Shown here: positions 16,501 to 24,956 of the stretch, piece by piece
How positions within the stretch are numbered: position 1 is the first letter of the stretch
Layout: every line of letters begins with the position of its first letter
The notes under the pieces: generated by a model
Told to the model about the DNA's origin: nothing
Database searches by the model: none
Seen by the model: the letters and a program-made list of their open reading frames with translations, nothing else
Translations under genes and position numbers: made by a program
Assembly: GCA_965242735.1 (NCBI GenBank)
Contig: OZ251497.1
Location: 806,001-870,000 of the forward strand
Direction: 5' to 3'
Length of the DNA: 64,000 nt
Source of the DNA: G958295645 sp965242735
GTDB lineage: Bacteria > Gemmatimonadota > Gemmatimonadetes > Longimicrobiales > Gaopeijiaceae

Positions 16501-19002
16501 TCAGAACGCCTGTCCGATGGAGAAGTGCACCCGAAAGCGGCGTAGCGAGAACCCGGCGTCGTCGCCGAAGAGGACGCGCGGCTGCAGCACGGCCAAGTCC
16601 TGCGAGACCACCCAGTCGACGTACTCGGCGGGCTGGTTCGGCTGGGCGATGTTGACGCGGTCCGGCGCGTCGTGCACGGCGGGATCGTAGGCGAGGAGCT
16701 GCGACGTCACGACCTGGAGCGGTTCCTTGGCGCGAAACGAATACGCGACGTCCAGGCGGACGGGGCCGAACAAGGTGTTGTAACGAACGCCCAGGCCCGG
16801 CGTGAACTCCAGATTGGCCAGCGTGACGCGCCGCGGCCAGACCTGCCCGACGTCCACGAAGGCCGCGCCGCCCAGAGCTCCGCCCGACCCGAAGCGCAGC
16901 TCGGCGCTGGCTTCGAACAGGGCCAGGCCGCCCACCGGCTGAACCCGGTAGACTTCCGCGCCGGCCAGAGCGGACCCGTCGCAGGTCAAGTCCAGCACGG
17001 CGGCGGGCGAGCAGGCCGGCCCGCCTTCGCGCCTGCGCAGGAGTTCCTCGACGCTCACCGACAAGCTCCTCGGCCCCAGCGTGTTCTGCGCGAAGCCCCG
17101 AACGCTGGTCGCCCCTCCGCTGTAGAACCGCTTCTGCGGCGGCATCGCGAGGGCGAGCGCGCCGCTTCTCGACGCCGTCCCCTGAAGGCCGCTCTCGCCG
17201 AGGATGCGGCCGACGCGGAGCCGCAGCGCCAGCACCGTGCGGCTGTCGATCTCGCGGTACAGGCTCCCGTCGGCGAAGGCGCGCACGTAGGCGTAGTCCG
17301 ATCCCGTTGCCGCCCCGGCGGCCTCCACGTCCACCGTGGCGCGAAATCCGCTTCGGGGGTTGAGCAGGTCGTCCGTCGCGTCCTGGTCGAACGACACGGC
17401 CGCGGGCGAGAGCACGTTGCTGCCCGACAGCGTGAAGACGTCGGACGGATTGCAGGCGAGAAACGCCGCGCACAGAATGACCTCGGCCGCGTCCAGCCGA
17501 TTGATCTCGGGGCTGACGCGCACGCCCAGGAACGCTCCCGCGCCGACGCGGCGGCTGACGCCGAGGTCCATCCCGACCGCGTCGCGCACGAACAAGTTCT
17601 TTCGCGAGCGCCGCTCGGCGTAGAACCCGGCGACCAAGTTGGTGCGCCGCGAAAGGAAAGAGGGCTGGCTGAAGTCGGCGCGGATCAGCCAGTTCGTCCG
17701 CCCGAACCGGCCGGTGCCCGCTTCGGAACACAGCCGGGTGGGCTGCAGCAGGCCCGCGAGCAGGTTGGACACCACCGCTTGGGCCTGCAGGCGCCGGCCG
17801 CCGCCCAGGAAGCTGCGGTTCGTCCAGCGCCCCTCGACGTTGAAGCATTCCGCGTTGTTGAGGCCCGCGCCCGCCCGAACGCGCCGCCGGTCTCCTTCTT
17901 CCACGGACACGCGCATGGGCACGACCGAGTCCGAGTCCATGCGGGAGGAGTCGAGTTCGACGCCGGCGCGCGCCACGATGTCCAGCTCGTGGAGGCTGCG
18001 CAGTCCCTCTTGGACGAGGTCTTCCTGATAGAGTTGTCCTTCGCGAAACGGCAGACGATCGACGATGACGTCGTCGTCCAGGGACCGGTTGCCGAACACC
18101 GCGATCGGGCCGAAGGTCGTCAGCGGGCCGAGCTCGATGTCGTAGGTGACGGTGGCCGTGTCGGCGTTGGCGGGCCGGAGATAGCGCCGCAGCACGACGG
18201 CCCCCGCGTACCCCGCGTTTCGGAGCCGGCGGGCGAGCGTGTCGGCCGTCTGGTCGAGCAGGAGAAAGCTGAGCGGATCGCCCGGGCTCACCGCCAGACC
18301 GCGTGCCAGCCCGAGCTGCGGGGGAACGGAGTCGCCGGCGAAGTTGATGGAGCCGATGCGGAAAGGGTCGCCCTCCTCGATGCGAAACGTCACGGCCACG
18401 TTGCCGTCTTCGTCCGGTTCGGCGCCGGCTTCGACCTCCACGCCGCGAAAGCCGTGGCCGCGGTACAGCAGCTTGAGGCGCTCGACGTCGTCCTCGACCA
18501 CGCGCGGGCTGTAGAACGACCGGTCGCGTCCCCAGTCGAGCCCCAGCGCGCAGGTGGTCACCGCCAGGACCAGAGGACAGCCGGAGGCCGTGGTGAAGAC
18601 CGCGCGCTCGAGCTCCGCGTCGGAAAAGGCCGCGTTGCCGAGGAATTCGACCGACGCCACTTCCTCGCGATCCGGCTGGGCGGCGGCGGGGAGGGGTGCG
18701 AGGACGAGCGAGGCCGCGGCCGCCGTCCGCCAGGGGCCTGCGCGGAATCGCGCGGTCGTCGTCGAGCGCCGGGGGGGCGGCGTCGTCCGCCAGGGACCTG
18801 CTCGAAATCGCCCGGCCGTTGCCGAGCGCCGGCGGCTCGGCGTCGTCCGCCACGAACCCGCTCCATGTCGCCCGCCCGTCGTCGCGCGCCACATGGTCGG
18901 CGCCGTCCGCTGGGGACTCGCCTGCCAGGGACCCGCCCGCAACCTGGGGAGCACGCGGCGCGGACGATCCCCCGTCGTCTCGTGCGCTTGGCTCACGGCC
19001 AC
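16501..19002 (-). CDS. tamA: Outer-membrane assembly protein of the TamA/BamA (Omp85) family
   Basis: About 833 residues from GTG 19002; a later ATG at 18894 is also possible. The N-terminal ~90 residues are Arg/Thr-rich 20-residue repeats (RAGPWRT-type), then a hydrophobic export segment AAAASLVLAPLPAAA ending AQPD. Three POTRA-like modules follow (VEFLGNAAFSD; IGSINFAGDSV; FGPIAVFGNRSLDDD), then a C-terminal beta-barrel with the conserved FYSGGATSVRGF motif and a terminal aromatic (IGQAF). Omp85 proteins insert beta-barrels into the outer membrane. Position directly before tamB and after lgt and a phosphoesterase makes an envelope operon. The repeats before the signal sequence are abnormal for the family, so the annotated start may be too far upstream. 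Confidence 0.93.
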   Translation of the reverse strand: MAVSQAHETTGDRPRRVLPRLRAGPWQASPQRTAPTMWRATTGGRHGAGSWRTTPSRRRSATAGRFRAGPWRTTPPPRRSTTTARFRAGPWRTAAAASLVLAPLPAAAQPDREEVASVEFLGNAAFSDAELERAVFTTASGCPLVLAVTTCALGLDWGRDRSFYSPRVVEDDVERLKLLYRGHGFRGVEVEAGAEPDEDGNVAVTFRIEEGDPFRIGSINFAGDSVPPQLGLARGLAVSPGDPLSFLLLDQTADTLARRLRNAGYAGAVVLRRYLRPANADTATVTYDIELGPLTTFGPIAVFGNRSLDDDVIVDRLPFREGQLYQEDLVQEGLRSLHELDIVARAGVELDSSRMDSDSVVPMRVSVEEGDRRRVRAGAGLNNAECFNVEGRWTNRSFLGGGRRLQAQAVVSNLLAGLLQPTRLCSEAGTGRFGRTNWLIRADFSQPSFLSRRTNLVAGFYAERRSRKNLFVRDAVGMDLGVSRRVGAGAFLGVRVSPEINRLDAAEVILCAAFLACNPSDVFTLSGSNVLSPAAVSFDQDATDDLLNPRSGFRATVDVEAAGAATGSDYAYVRAFADGSLYREIDSRTVLALRLRVGRILGESGLQGTASRSGALALAMPPQKRFYSGGATSVRGFAQNTLGPRSLSVSVEELLRRREGGPACSPAAVLDLTCDGSALAGAEVYRVQPVGGLALFEASAELRFGSGGALGGAAFVDVGQVWPRRVTLANLEFTPGLGVRYNTLFGPVRLDVAYSFRAKEPLQVVTSQLLAYDPAVHDAPDRVNIAQPNQPAEYVDWVVSQDLAVLQPRVLFGDDAGFSLRRFRVHFSIGQAF
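18721..18949 (-). repeat. 60-bp tandem repeat, about 3.8 copies, in the tamA leader
   Basis: Units begin at 18721, 18781, 18841 and 18901, each opening with CGYCGTCCGC and the first three sharing a GAGCGCC-like word 40 bases in. The period is exactly 60 bp (20 codons). On the minus strand they encode degenerate RAGPWRT-containing 20-residue repeats ahead of the tamA export signal. Confidence 0.88.
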
Positions 19003-19069
19003 CCTCCTGTCGCCCGGACGGGAGCGTCGGCATCTGCGGCGCGGCGCGCGTGCCGGCCCGGAGCGTTCG

Positions 19070-19981
19070 TCAGCGCCGGTGCCGCTCGTAGCGGCGAGCC
19101 TCGGTCGGGAGAAACCGTCCGTCGTTCTCGGAAAAAAGATAAGGCGTCACGTCGATGCCCGACCCGCCGATGTGAAGCACGTTCAGCGAGTTGCGTCCTT
19201 CTTCCGGCGTGCGGCCCCGGCTCGACGACGCGGTCCCGGCGTGAACGAGGGGGACAGGACTCGCCGTGGCGGTCTGGGTCAGCCAAGTGCGGTGAACGTG
19301 GCCGCAGAGCACGAGGTCGGCTTCCCAGCGGGACAGGCGGTCGAGGACGCGGCGGGCGCCGCGCATGGGGGACGGGCCGCCGGAGCCGTCGGGGCCTGGG
19401 CGAACGAGGTTGTGGTGCACGACGAGCACGCGGCAGGCGCCGGGCGGAGCCTGCGCGAACGCCTCGCCGGCCCGGCGGAGCTGGGTCCGGGTCAGACGAC
19501 CGTTGACGACGGCCGTGCGGGGCGCGACCGAGCAGAGCGCCACGAAGCGCGCCCCGGCCGAGCCGTCTCCGCCAGGGACGTCGAGCACGGTGTCCAGCGG
19601 CGCACGGGCCTGCGGGCGGGACGCTCCGAACGCCAAGCGCCGGGGAACGCGAACGCCTCCGGTGCCCAGAGCCGCGGGGGCGTGCGGGCGATGGACGGCA
19701 GCGAGCCGGCGGTATTGCGCCCAGGGCGCGGCCAGCCGTTCCCAGAAGCGATAGAGAGGGACGTCGTGGTTGCCGGGAACGAGCACGACCGGCGCGGGCG
19801 CCAGCGCGGCCAGGAACTCCCGCGCCGATTGGAATTCGCGCGCCTTGGCGCGTTGCGTGAGGTCGCCCGAGACCACGACCGCCGCCGGCTTCTGCTGCCG
19901 CGCCAGCTGCGCCGCGGCGGCCGCGGCGGCGGGACGGTGGGGCTTGCCGAAGTGCGTGTCCGAGAGGTGAAGGACGATCAC
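19070..19981 (-). CDS. Calcineurin-like metallophosphoesterase
   Basis: 303 residues from GTG 19981. The metal-binding motifs of the superfamily are in order: LHLSDTHFG (DxH), VVSGDLTQ (GDxx), VPGNHDVP (GNHD), VVHHNL and CGHVHRT (GHxH). Such enzymes hydrolyse phosphomono- or diesters such as cyclic nucleotides or lipid headgroups; the substrate here cannot be told. The GTG overlaps the lgt stop (GTGA at 19978-19981), so it is coupled to lgt. tamA follows 67 bp after its stop. Confidence 0.92.
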   Translation of the reverse strand: MIVLHLSDTHFGKPHRPAAAAAAAQLARQQKPAAVVVSGDLTQRAKAREFQSAREFLAALAPAPVVLVPGNHDVPLYRFWERLAAPWAQYRRLAAVHRPHAPAALGTGGVRVPRRLAFGASRPQARAPLDTVLDVPGGDGSAGARFVALCSVAPRTAVVNGRLTRTQLRRAGEAFAQAPPGACRVLVVHHNLVRPGPDGSGGPSPMRGARRVLDRLSRWEADLVLCGHVHRTWLTQTATASPVPLVHAGTASSSRGRTPEEGRNSLNVLHIGGSGIDVTPYLFSENDGRFLPTEARRYERHRR

Positions 19982-20829
19982 GCCGCCTGGGCGCCGCCTT
20001 GGGGCCTGCGCAACGCGGCCCCCCAGACGACGCCGACGGCCACGAGCGCCAGCGAGATCGCCTGCGCCAGCGTGAGGGCCCCGAGGAACCGGTCGTCCTT
20101 GGCCCGGAAGAACTCGACCAGAAAGCGCTCCACGCCCGCCATCGCGAGCCACGCCATGAACAGCCACCCGCTTCCGTGCCGGTGGCCGCGCAACCTCCAC
20201 AGCACCGCGAAGATCAGCGTGGACAGGCCGATTTCGTAGAGTTGGGTGGGATGGACGGGAAGCACGTCGCCGTACTTCTCGACGAGGGCGGGGTCCACCG
20301 CGATGCCGAACTGCTGCTCCAGAACGCTGGCGCGGGTGGGCGGCGTGCCGTCGGGGAACGCCAGACCCACCCACGAGTCCGTCGGACGCCCGTAGTCGTC
20401 GCCCACGAGAAAGCATCCCACGCGCCCCACCGCGTACGAGATGGCCAACGCCGGCGCCGTGGCGTCCGCCGTCTTGCCGAGCGGCAGGCGGAGCTGGCGA
20501 ATTCTCCGCGCGACGAGCGCCGTGGCCAGCAGGAAGCCTCCGTACCAGACCATCCCCCCCCGCGAGAAGACCGTGCCGAACGGGTCTTCAGCCAGTCGCG
20601 GGAAGTTGAGGAGCGCGTAGTACGCCTTGGCGCCGACCACCCCCCCGATGACGGCCCAGAAGACCAAGTCCCACGCCCAATCGCCGTTGAGTCCGCCGTG
20701 GCGCATCCCCGCCCGCAGCACGTACCCGGCCGTCACGAAGGACAAGAGCATCATCACGCCGAACGACGTGACCGGAGCGCCGCCCACCATCGGCAGCCCC
20801 TCGGGCAACGTGAACAGAATCGGATACAC
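19978..20829 (-). CDS. lgt: Prolipoprotein diacylglyceryl transferase
   Basis: 283 residues, multi-pass inner-membrane protein. Family signatures present: RGGMVWYGGFL, the lipid-binding arginine motif AVGRVGCFLVGDDYG and HPTQLYE. Lgt adds diacylglycerol to the lipobox cysteine of prolipoproteins, the first step of lipoprotein maturation. Several lipoproteins with lipoboxes are encoded elsewhere in the window. It is the first gene of the lgt-phosphoesterase-tamA-tamB run on the minus strand. The residue that is His in the E. coli SxHGG motif is Tyr here, a variation seen in other Lgt proteins. Confidence 0.96.
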   Translation of the reverse strand: MYPILFTLPEGLPMVGGAPVTSFGVMMLLSFVTAGYVLRAGMRHGGLNGDWAWDLVFWAVIGGVVGAKAYYALLNFPRLAEDPFGTVFSRGGMVWYGGFLLATALVARRIRQLRLPLGKTADATAPALAISYAVGRVGCFLVGDDYGRPTDSWVGLAFPDGTPPTRASVLEQQFGIAVDPALVEKYGDVLPVHPTQLYEIGLSTLIFAVLWRLRGHRHGSGWLFMAWLAMAGVERFLVEFFRAKDDRFLGALTLAQAISLALVAVGVVWGAALRRPQGGAQAA

Positions 20830-20871
20830 GGCAGTCCGCCTCGCAGTCGCGGATGGGTTGCGCGGCGCGGT

Positions 20872-20961
20872 CCGACGCCCCCCGCGCTGGGGGGGGGACG
20901 GCCAATTCGCTAGGCCCGCCTAGCGGAGACAAGCCGACGTCCCCGCGCGCTGGGGGGACGG
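20872..20961. repeat. Two GC-rich units on a ~60-bp pitch upstream of lgt
   Basis: CCGACG, a C-run, GCGC, a G-run and GACGG recur: GGGGACGG falls at 20894-20901 and again at 20954-20961, 60 bp apart; CCGACG at 20872 and 20934. Each unit can fold as a C-run/G-run hairpin. Confidence 0.7.
20908..20925. promoter_or_regulatory. Perfect 18-base palindrome (possible operator)
   Basis: CGCTAGGC at 20908-20915 is the reverse complement of GCCTAGCG at 20918-20925, with CC between. It lies ~80 bp upstream of the lgt start. The symmetry suits a dimeric regulator site or a small hairpin; no T-run follows. Confidence 0.45.
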
Positions 20962-21107
20962 GCTTGGGCACGGCGGCCGCGCGGCTGGAGCGGCGCGCCC
21001 GCTCGGCGCCCGAGACCGCCCTTAAGTCTGGGCCAAGGCGGGCGGGAGCGGTAGGGGTGGGGGGGGCTTGTGCGCTTAGGACGGTTCTTGACGAGTTGAG
21101 GATCCGA

Positions 21108-21222
21108 CTACCCAAGAACTGCCACCCCTACCCAAGAAAACGCCCATCCTACCCAAGAAACGAGTCGAACTACCCAAGAATCATCGGTCACTACCCAAGA
21201 AATCACGCCGACTACCCAAGAA
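21108..21222. repeat. Iteron-like array: six CTACCCAAGAA repeats on a 21-bp pitch
   Basis: The 11-base word CTACCCAAGAA is identical in six copies starting at 21108, 21128, 21149, 21170, 21191 and 21212. Spacers are 9 bases (first) or 10 bases (the rest) and differ in sequence. The pitch is two turns of B-DNA, so all copies face the same side of the helix. This is a typical arrangement for cooperative protein binding (iterons, centromere sites, multi-operator promoters). Confidence 0.95.
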
Positions 21223-21238
21223 ATCGGGCAGGGGCCGA

Positions 21239-21318
21239 CCACGACCCGGGAACACGGGAGAGGGCGGGGGGGCTGGCGGCTGTCGAGGCGGCTACCGGCC
21301 CACGACCCGAGAACACGG
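21239..21318. repeat. Direct repeat CCACGACCCGRGAACACGG, two copies 61 bp apart
   Basis: Copies at 21239-21257 and 21300-21318 differ at a single base (G or A). The 61-bp spacing matches the ~60-bp period of other repeats in the window. Confidence 0.85.
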
Positions 21319-21701
21319 AAGGTCGGGCCATGCGGTGGCGGCGCTCCAACGGTTCGCGGCTACCGGTCTGCGGACGGCGGACCGCGTCCCAGCCCAAGCG
21401 GCCGGCTCATGTGCACGTGACGAGGCGCATGGACGGCCCGTCGGCGATTGCCGAGGTCAAGCTTCGGAATCCGGCCGGGTCGCTGGGGTGAACGCCGACT
21501 TGTGTCAGGCGGTTGCTTGCGTGGAGGCCGGACGACAGGGCGGCGAAAAGCCAGGCTGTAGGTCGTCCGAAGGTGGCGCCTCGGCTTCCGCTTGGACTCC
21601 AGGAATCTTGACCGGGCGCGCGAATGGGCCGAAGTTTGCGGGAGACCGGTGACGGCTTGCGACCGGCCCCTGTCGCGACGGTGGCAATGGAGGAAACCGA
21701 A

Positions 21702-22145
21702 GTGACCAGAACGAACCCGAACAGCGCCGGGCAGCCAGCCGACTTCGTGGACGCCCACCGGCGGCATTGGGAAGACGGCAACCTTCTCTACGACCACGAC
21801 AGATGGGCCAACGCCGCCTATCTCCTCGGATTCAGCGCAGAGTGCGGGCTGAAGGCTGCCATGCACGTGCTCAAGTGGATGCCCTTGGATCCCATGGGCA
21901 CGCCTCGGAAGCCCAGACACCGCCAACACATCCAAGCGATCTGGCCGCTCTATGCGGGCCTCGCCCTTAACCGGCTCGGAGCAAGATACGGCCTTGCTCC
22001 TGGGAACCCATTCCACGATTGGTCGCATCATGATCGCTACGCCAACCGCAGCCATGTCGGCCGAGAAGCAGTACACCGGTACCGGGAGGCGACCCGAGAA
22101 GTCGCCCGCATCATGCGTCTCGCGAAAGTGGACGGCATTCTATGA
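21702..22145 (+). CDS. HEPN-like domain protein, first gene of a three-gene cassette
   Basis: 147 residues from GTG 21702, chosen because GGAGG lies 8 bases upstream; longer starts at 21624 or 21687 lack this. The segment DRWANAAYLLGFSAECGLKAAM matches the helical core of HEPN proteins in shape (small residues, AxxLxGxxxECxLK). RYANRSH near the C-terminus fits the Rx4-6H motif of HEPN ribonucleases, so nuclease activity is possible but unproven. HEPN proteins are common toxins or effectors in conflict systems. Its stop overlaps the next ATG (ATGA). GC is lower than in core genes. Confidence 0.65.
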   Translation: MTRTNPNSAGQPADFVDAHRRHWEDGNLLYDHDRWANAAYLLGFSAECGLKAAMHVLKWMPLDPMGTPRKPRHRQHIQAIWPLYAGLALNRLGARYGLAPGNPFHDWSHHDRYANRSHVGREAVHRYREATREVARIMRLAKVDGIL

Positions 22146-23410
22146 GACGAGATTTCGTCAGGTTTGACAGCGTATACCAGCGAGTCGAGTCGATTCTATC
22201 GTCCATGGATTTGGCTCCACTTCAGCGCACTGACATCTACCTTGTTCGCGATCTCTATGGCAGGGTTCGGATCATCGCGGATGAACCGGCTAGCGACTCG
22301 ATCCAGGGAGCGTTAGTGGAGTTGGCCACGCGCCTGAGTCGTGAACTGGGTGCCCATGGTCATCCGCCCGACGCTTCCTTGCTGACGCTCGACACACCTG
22401 CATCTGCATTGCTTGGCTCCTCGGTGAAGAGGATGTCAGGGAACATCTTCTGGGTTGATCGCATGATCACTGGTGACGGATGGCGAACTGTCAACGCGCC
22501 AGCGTCTAGGCGAAACCGTTACACGCTGTTCTCGGTCAAGGGCGGATTGGGGAGGAGCACTACGGCTGTGGTTCTCGCCTGGCACTTGGCCCGTCAAGGA
22601 GAGCGCGTCTTGGTCGTGGATGCGGACATGGAGTCCCCGGGTTTGAGCTCGGCCGTCTTGGACCCAGCTGCCCATCCAGAGTTTGGAATCGTAGACTGGT
22701 TCGTGGAAGACTTGGTCGGTCAGGGTGCTCATGTCTTGGAGCACATGGTGGGAACGCCGGCCTGGGCCCAAGACCTAGAAGGTGCGGTCGCCGTGGCGCC
22801 CGCCCACGGACGTTGCGCAGGCGAATACCTGGCAAAGCTTGGGCGAGTGTACCTCGATACGGAGTCGCCATGGACCGAGCGGCTCGACCGCGTGATCACG
22901 TCGCTCGAGGAAGCCTGGCAACCAAGCATTGTAGTGATTGAGAGCCGTAGCGGCCTACATGACGTTGCGGCCGCCACCGTCACCGACGTCGGTGCTCACG
23001 TCATGCTGTTCGCCACCGATTCCGAAAGCGCTTGGTCTACCTACGAGATGGTCTTTTCGCATTGGCGCGATCACCGCATCGCAGAGAAGATGAGAGCCCG
23101 GCTGTCCATCGTGTCAGCCCTGACGCCGGAGACCGACACAGATCAATATCTCGCGAGGTTTACGGAGCGTTCTTGGCATTTGTTTCGCGAATACCTGTAC
23201 GACGGAGTGGAGCCGCCATATACCAACGATGCTTTTTCTTTTGACGTGCGGGAGTCTCCTGCCCCCCATAGCCCGCTCCCAATCCATTGGAACCGAGGCT
23301 TGGCTGCCGGTTCTTCTTTGCAGAAGATTGACGTTGTCCCCGTGACGCTTGCATATTCTGCTTTTCTCCAGTCATTTGACAGTCATGTTCGTCCGGCCAC
23401 CGCGCGATGA
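22142..23410 (+). CDS. ParA/MinD-like P-loop ATPase with KGGxGRS Walker motif
   Basis: 422 residues. The centre has a deviant Walker A FSVKGGLGRSTTAVV (residues ~130-145), in which the signature Lys is kept but the second Lys of GKS/GKT is Arg, then VLVVDADMESPG, and a Walker-B-like SIVVIESRSG. KGGVGR variants are known in MinD-like ATPases outside classical partition. The N-terminal ~125 residues and C-terminal ~100 are not recognised. It is coupled by ATGA on both sides to the HEPN-like gene and to the P-loop NTPase, so the three products probably act together. GC is clearly lower than in the surrounding housekeeping genes. Confidence 0.8.
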   Translation: MRRDFVRFDSVYQRVESILSSMDLAPLQRTDIYLVRDLYGRVRIIADEPASDSIQGALVELATRLSRELGAHGHPPDASLLTLDTPASALLGSSVKRMSGNIFWVDRMITGDGWRTVNAPASRRNRYTLFSVKGGLGRSTTAVVLAWHLARQGERVLVVDADMESPGLSSAVLDPAAHPEFGIVDWFVEDLVGQGAHVLEHMVGTPAWAQDLEGAVAVAPAHGRCAGEYLAKLGRVYLDTESPWTERLDRVITSLEEAWQPSIVVIESRSGLHDVAAATVTDVGAHVMLFATDSESAWSTYEMVFSHWRDHRIAEKMRARLSIVSALTPETDTDQYLARFTERSWHLFREYLYDGVEPPYTNDAFSFDVRESPAPHSPLPIHWNRGLAAGSSLQKIDVVPVTLAYSAFLQSFDSHVRPATAR

Positions 23411-24858
23411 ACCGAGTCCGAGACTTGCGCCAGGCGCTTGTCGATCTCCCGGAGGGGATATCTCATGGCAATGCCACCCTGCCGGTTGCCCATGTCTATC
23501 TGCCTCGGTCTCACCTCAAAGCCATGGATCCGGACGTGTCCGTCGTGGTTGGCATGCGGGGTGCGGGGAAGACGTTTTGGTGGCAAGCCCTGCAAGACAG
23601 CCGTGTCCGTCTTCGTGTGGGAATGAGCGAAAGGTCGCGCCTGACTGATGCCACCAAGGTGACGGTGGGCTTCGGCGTCAGCGCAGCACCTGAAGATTAT
23701 CCCAGCAAGGATGTATTGGCGAACTTGTTGGCGGCTGATGTCGCGCCGCGACTTGTTTGGCGAACGGTGCTTGCACGACACTTGTCTCCCAAGGAAGGCC
23801 CGTTGCGACGAGCGTCTAGCTGGCAGGCACGATGCGAATACGTTAGACAGCAACCGGAAGAGATCGACGTTCTGTTGCACAGATGTGACGTCGAGCTGGA
23901 CGCCGACGGGACGTACCTGTTGGTATTATTTGACGCTTTGGACCGGTGTGCCGACAGCTGGAAAGACATGTACCAGTTGGTTCGAGGGCTGATGCAGCTC
24001 GCGTCGGACGTGCGTTCGTACAGGCGAATCAGGGTAAAGGTATTCTTGCGTACGGATCAAGTTGAGGAGACAAGCATAGCCGATTTCCCTGATGCGTCCA
24101 AGGTTCTGTCGTCGCGTGCGGAATTGAACTGGCCGCCCAATGAGCTGTACGGGCTCCTTTGGCACTTGCTGGCCAATGGTCGCATCGGATCCACGATGCG
24201 CCCTTTCCTGACTACGGATAAGTGGAAATCGTTGGAGCTGCAGGGACAGACTGTCTTTGACGTGCCGAGACGACTTGTCTTTGAGGAGGAGAATCAGCGC
24301 ACCATATTTCATCGGATTTCTGGGCCTTGGATGGGCAGAGATCGGCGCCGAGGTTTCCCATACAGATGGATACCCAATCACTTGGCAGATACAGAGGGCA
24401 AGGTAAGCCCTCGTTCGTTTCTCGCCGCGCTTAAGGCCGCAGCCAGGAGTACTCACGAGCGACATCCGGAACACGACTACGCGCTGCATTTTGACAGCAT
24501 CAAACTTGGAGTGCAGGCTGCCTCCAAGATTCGTGTGGAGGAGTTCCAAGAGGATTATCCATGGGTACATCGTGTCCTGATGGCCTTAGATGGTATGGTG
24601 GTGCCTTGTTATTTCGAGGAGATTGAGCAACGCTGGGAAGAGCGGGGCGTACTTTCGCGTTTGACCGGCGACACTGCACAAGATGCCGTTAAGTCTGCAC
24701 CACGGCAGATCGAACATGGCGCTCAAGGCGTACGTGACGATCTAGAGGCGTTGAGCATATTTCAACGACTGCTTGACGGCCGCGTCAACATTCCCGACGT
24801 GTTCAGAGTTGGTTACGGCCTGGGACGGCGGGGCGGCGTCAAGCCAGTAAGGGGATAG
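23407..24858 (+). CDS. P-loop NTPase of unknown family, third gene of the cassette
   Basis: 483 residues. Walker A VVGMRGAGKT is at residues ~46-55 and a Walker-B-like TYLLVLFDALDR at ~168-180, followed by a possible sensor region (RIRVKVFLRTDQ). The C-terminal half has helical segments and no recognised domain. The layout resembles STAND/KAP-like or AAA-type switch NTPases in conflict systems, but the exact family cannot be fixed by eye. ATG overlaps the stop of the ParA-like gene (ATGA). It ends ~100 bp before the convergent fic-type gene. Low GC fits horizontal acquisition. Confidence 0.75.
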   Translation: MNRVRDLRQALVDLPEGISHGNATLPVAHVYLPRSHLKAMDPDVSVVVGMRGAGKTFWWQALQDSRVRLRVGMSERSRLTDATKVTVGFGVSAAPEDYPSKDVLANLLAADVAPRLVWRTVLARHLSPKEGPLRRASSWQARCEYVRQQPEEIDVLLHRCDVELDADGTYLLVLFDALDRCADSWKDMYQLVRGLMQLASDVRSYRRIRVKVFLRTDQVEETSIADFPDASKVLSSRAELNWPPNELYGLLWHLLANGRIGSTMRPFLTTDKWKSLELQGQTVFDVPRRLVFEEENQRTIFHRISGPWMGRDRRRGFPYRWIPNHLADTEGKVSPRSFLAALKAAARSTHERHPEHDYALHFDSIKLGVQAASKIRVEEFQEDYPWVHRVLMALDGMVVPCYFEEIEQRWEERGVLSRLTGDTAQDAVKSAPRQIEHGAQGVRDDLEALSIFQRLLDGRVNIPDVFRVGYGLGRRGGVKPVRG

Positions 24859-24956
24859 CTGCCACGGTAAGTCGCGTACGTTGATGGAAGGACCATGTGC
24901 GACGGACCGTCGCCTCTGGCACTCCAGCGGGCGGCATTTGCTATCGGAAGTCCGAA

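Larger units (their letters stand above)
20830..21701. other. Gene-free repeat-rich region between lgt and the HEPN cassette
   Basis: No frame looks coding. From left to right it contains a pair of GC-rich 60-bp units, an 18-base palindrome, a T/C/A-rich array of six 11-base repeats on a 21-bp pitch, and a 61-bp-spaced direct repeat. AT-rich sequence appears around 21080-21230. It separates core envelope genes from the lower-GC accessory cassette. Confidence 0.7.

Noticed and set aside
11702..19033. 2,443-residue minus-strand open frame over tamA/tamB
   Set aside because: It is the out-of-phase shadow of tamB and tamA in GC-rich DNA; the protein is Arg/Pro-rich with no domain.
21108..21222. 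CRISPR array interpretation of the six CTACCCAAGAA repeats
   Set aside because: Repeats are 11 bases and spacers 9-10 bases, far below CRISPR sizes, and no cas gene is present.
20853..21491. 212-residue plus-strand frame with YPRN heptapeptides over the array
   Set aside because: The first two array units are 20 bp apart and break the heptad phase; the rest of the frame is low-complexity with no start context.
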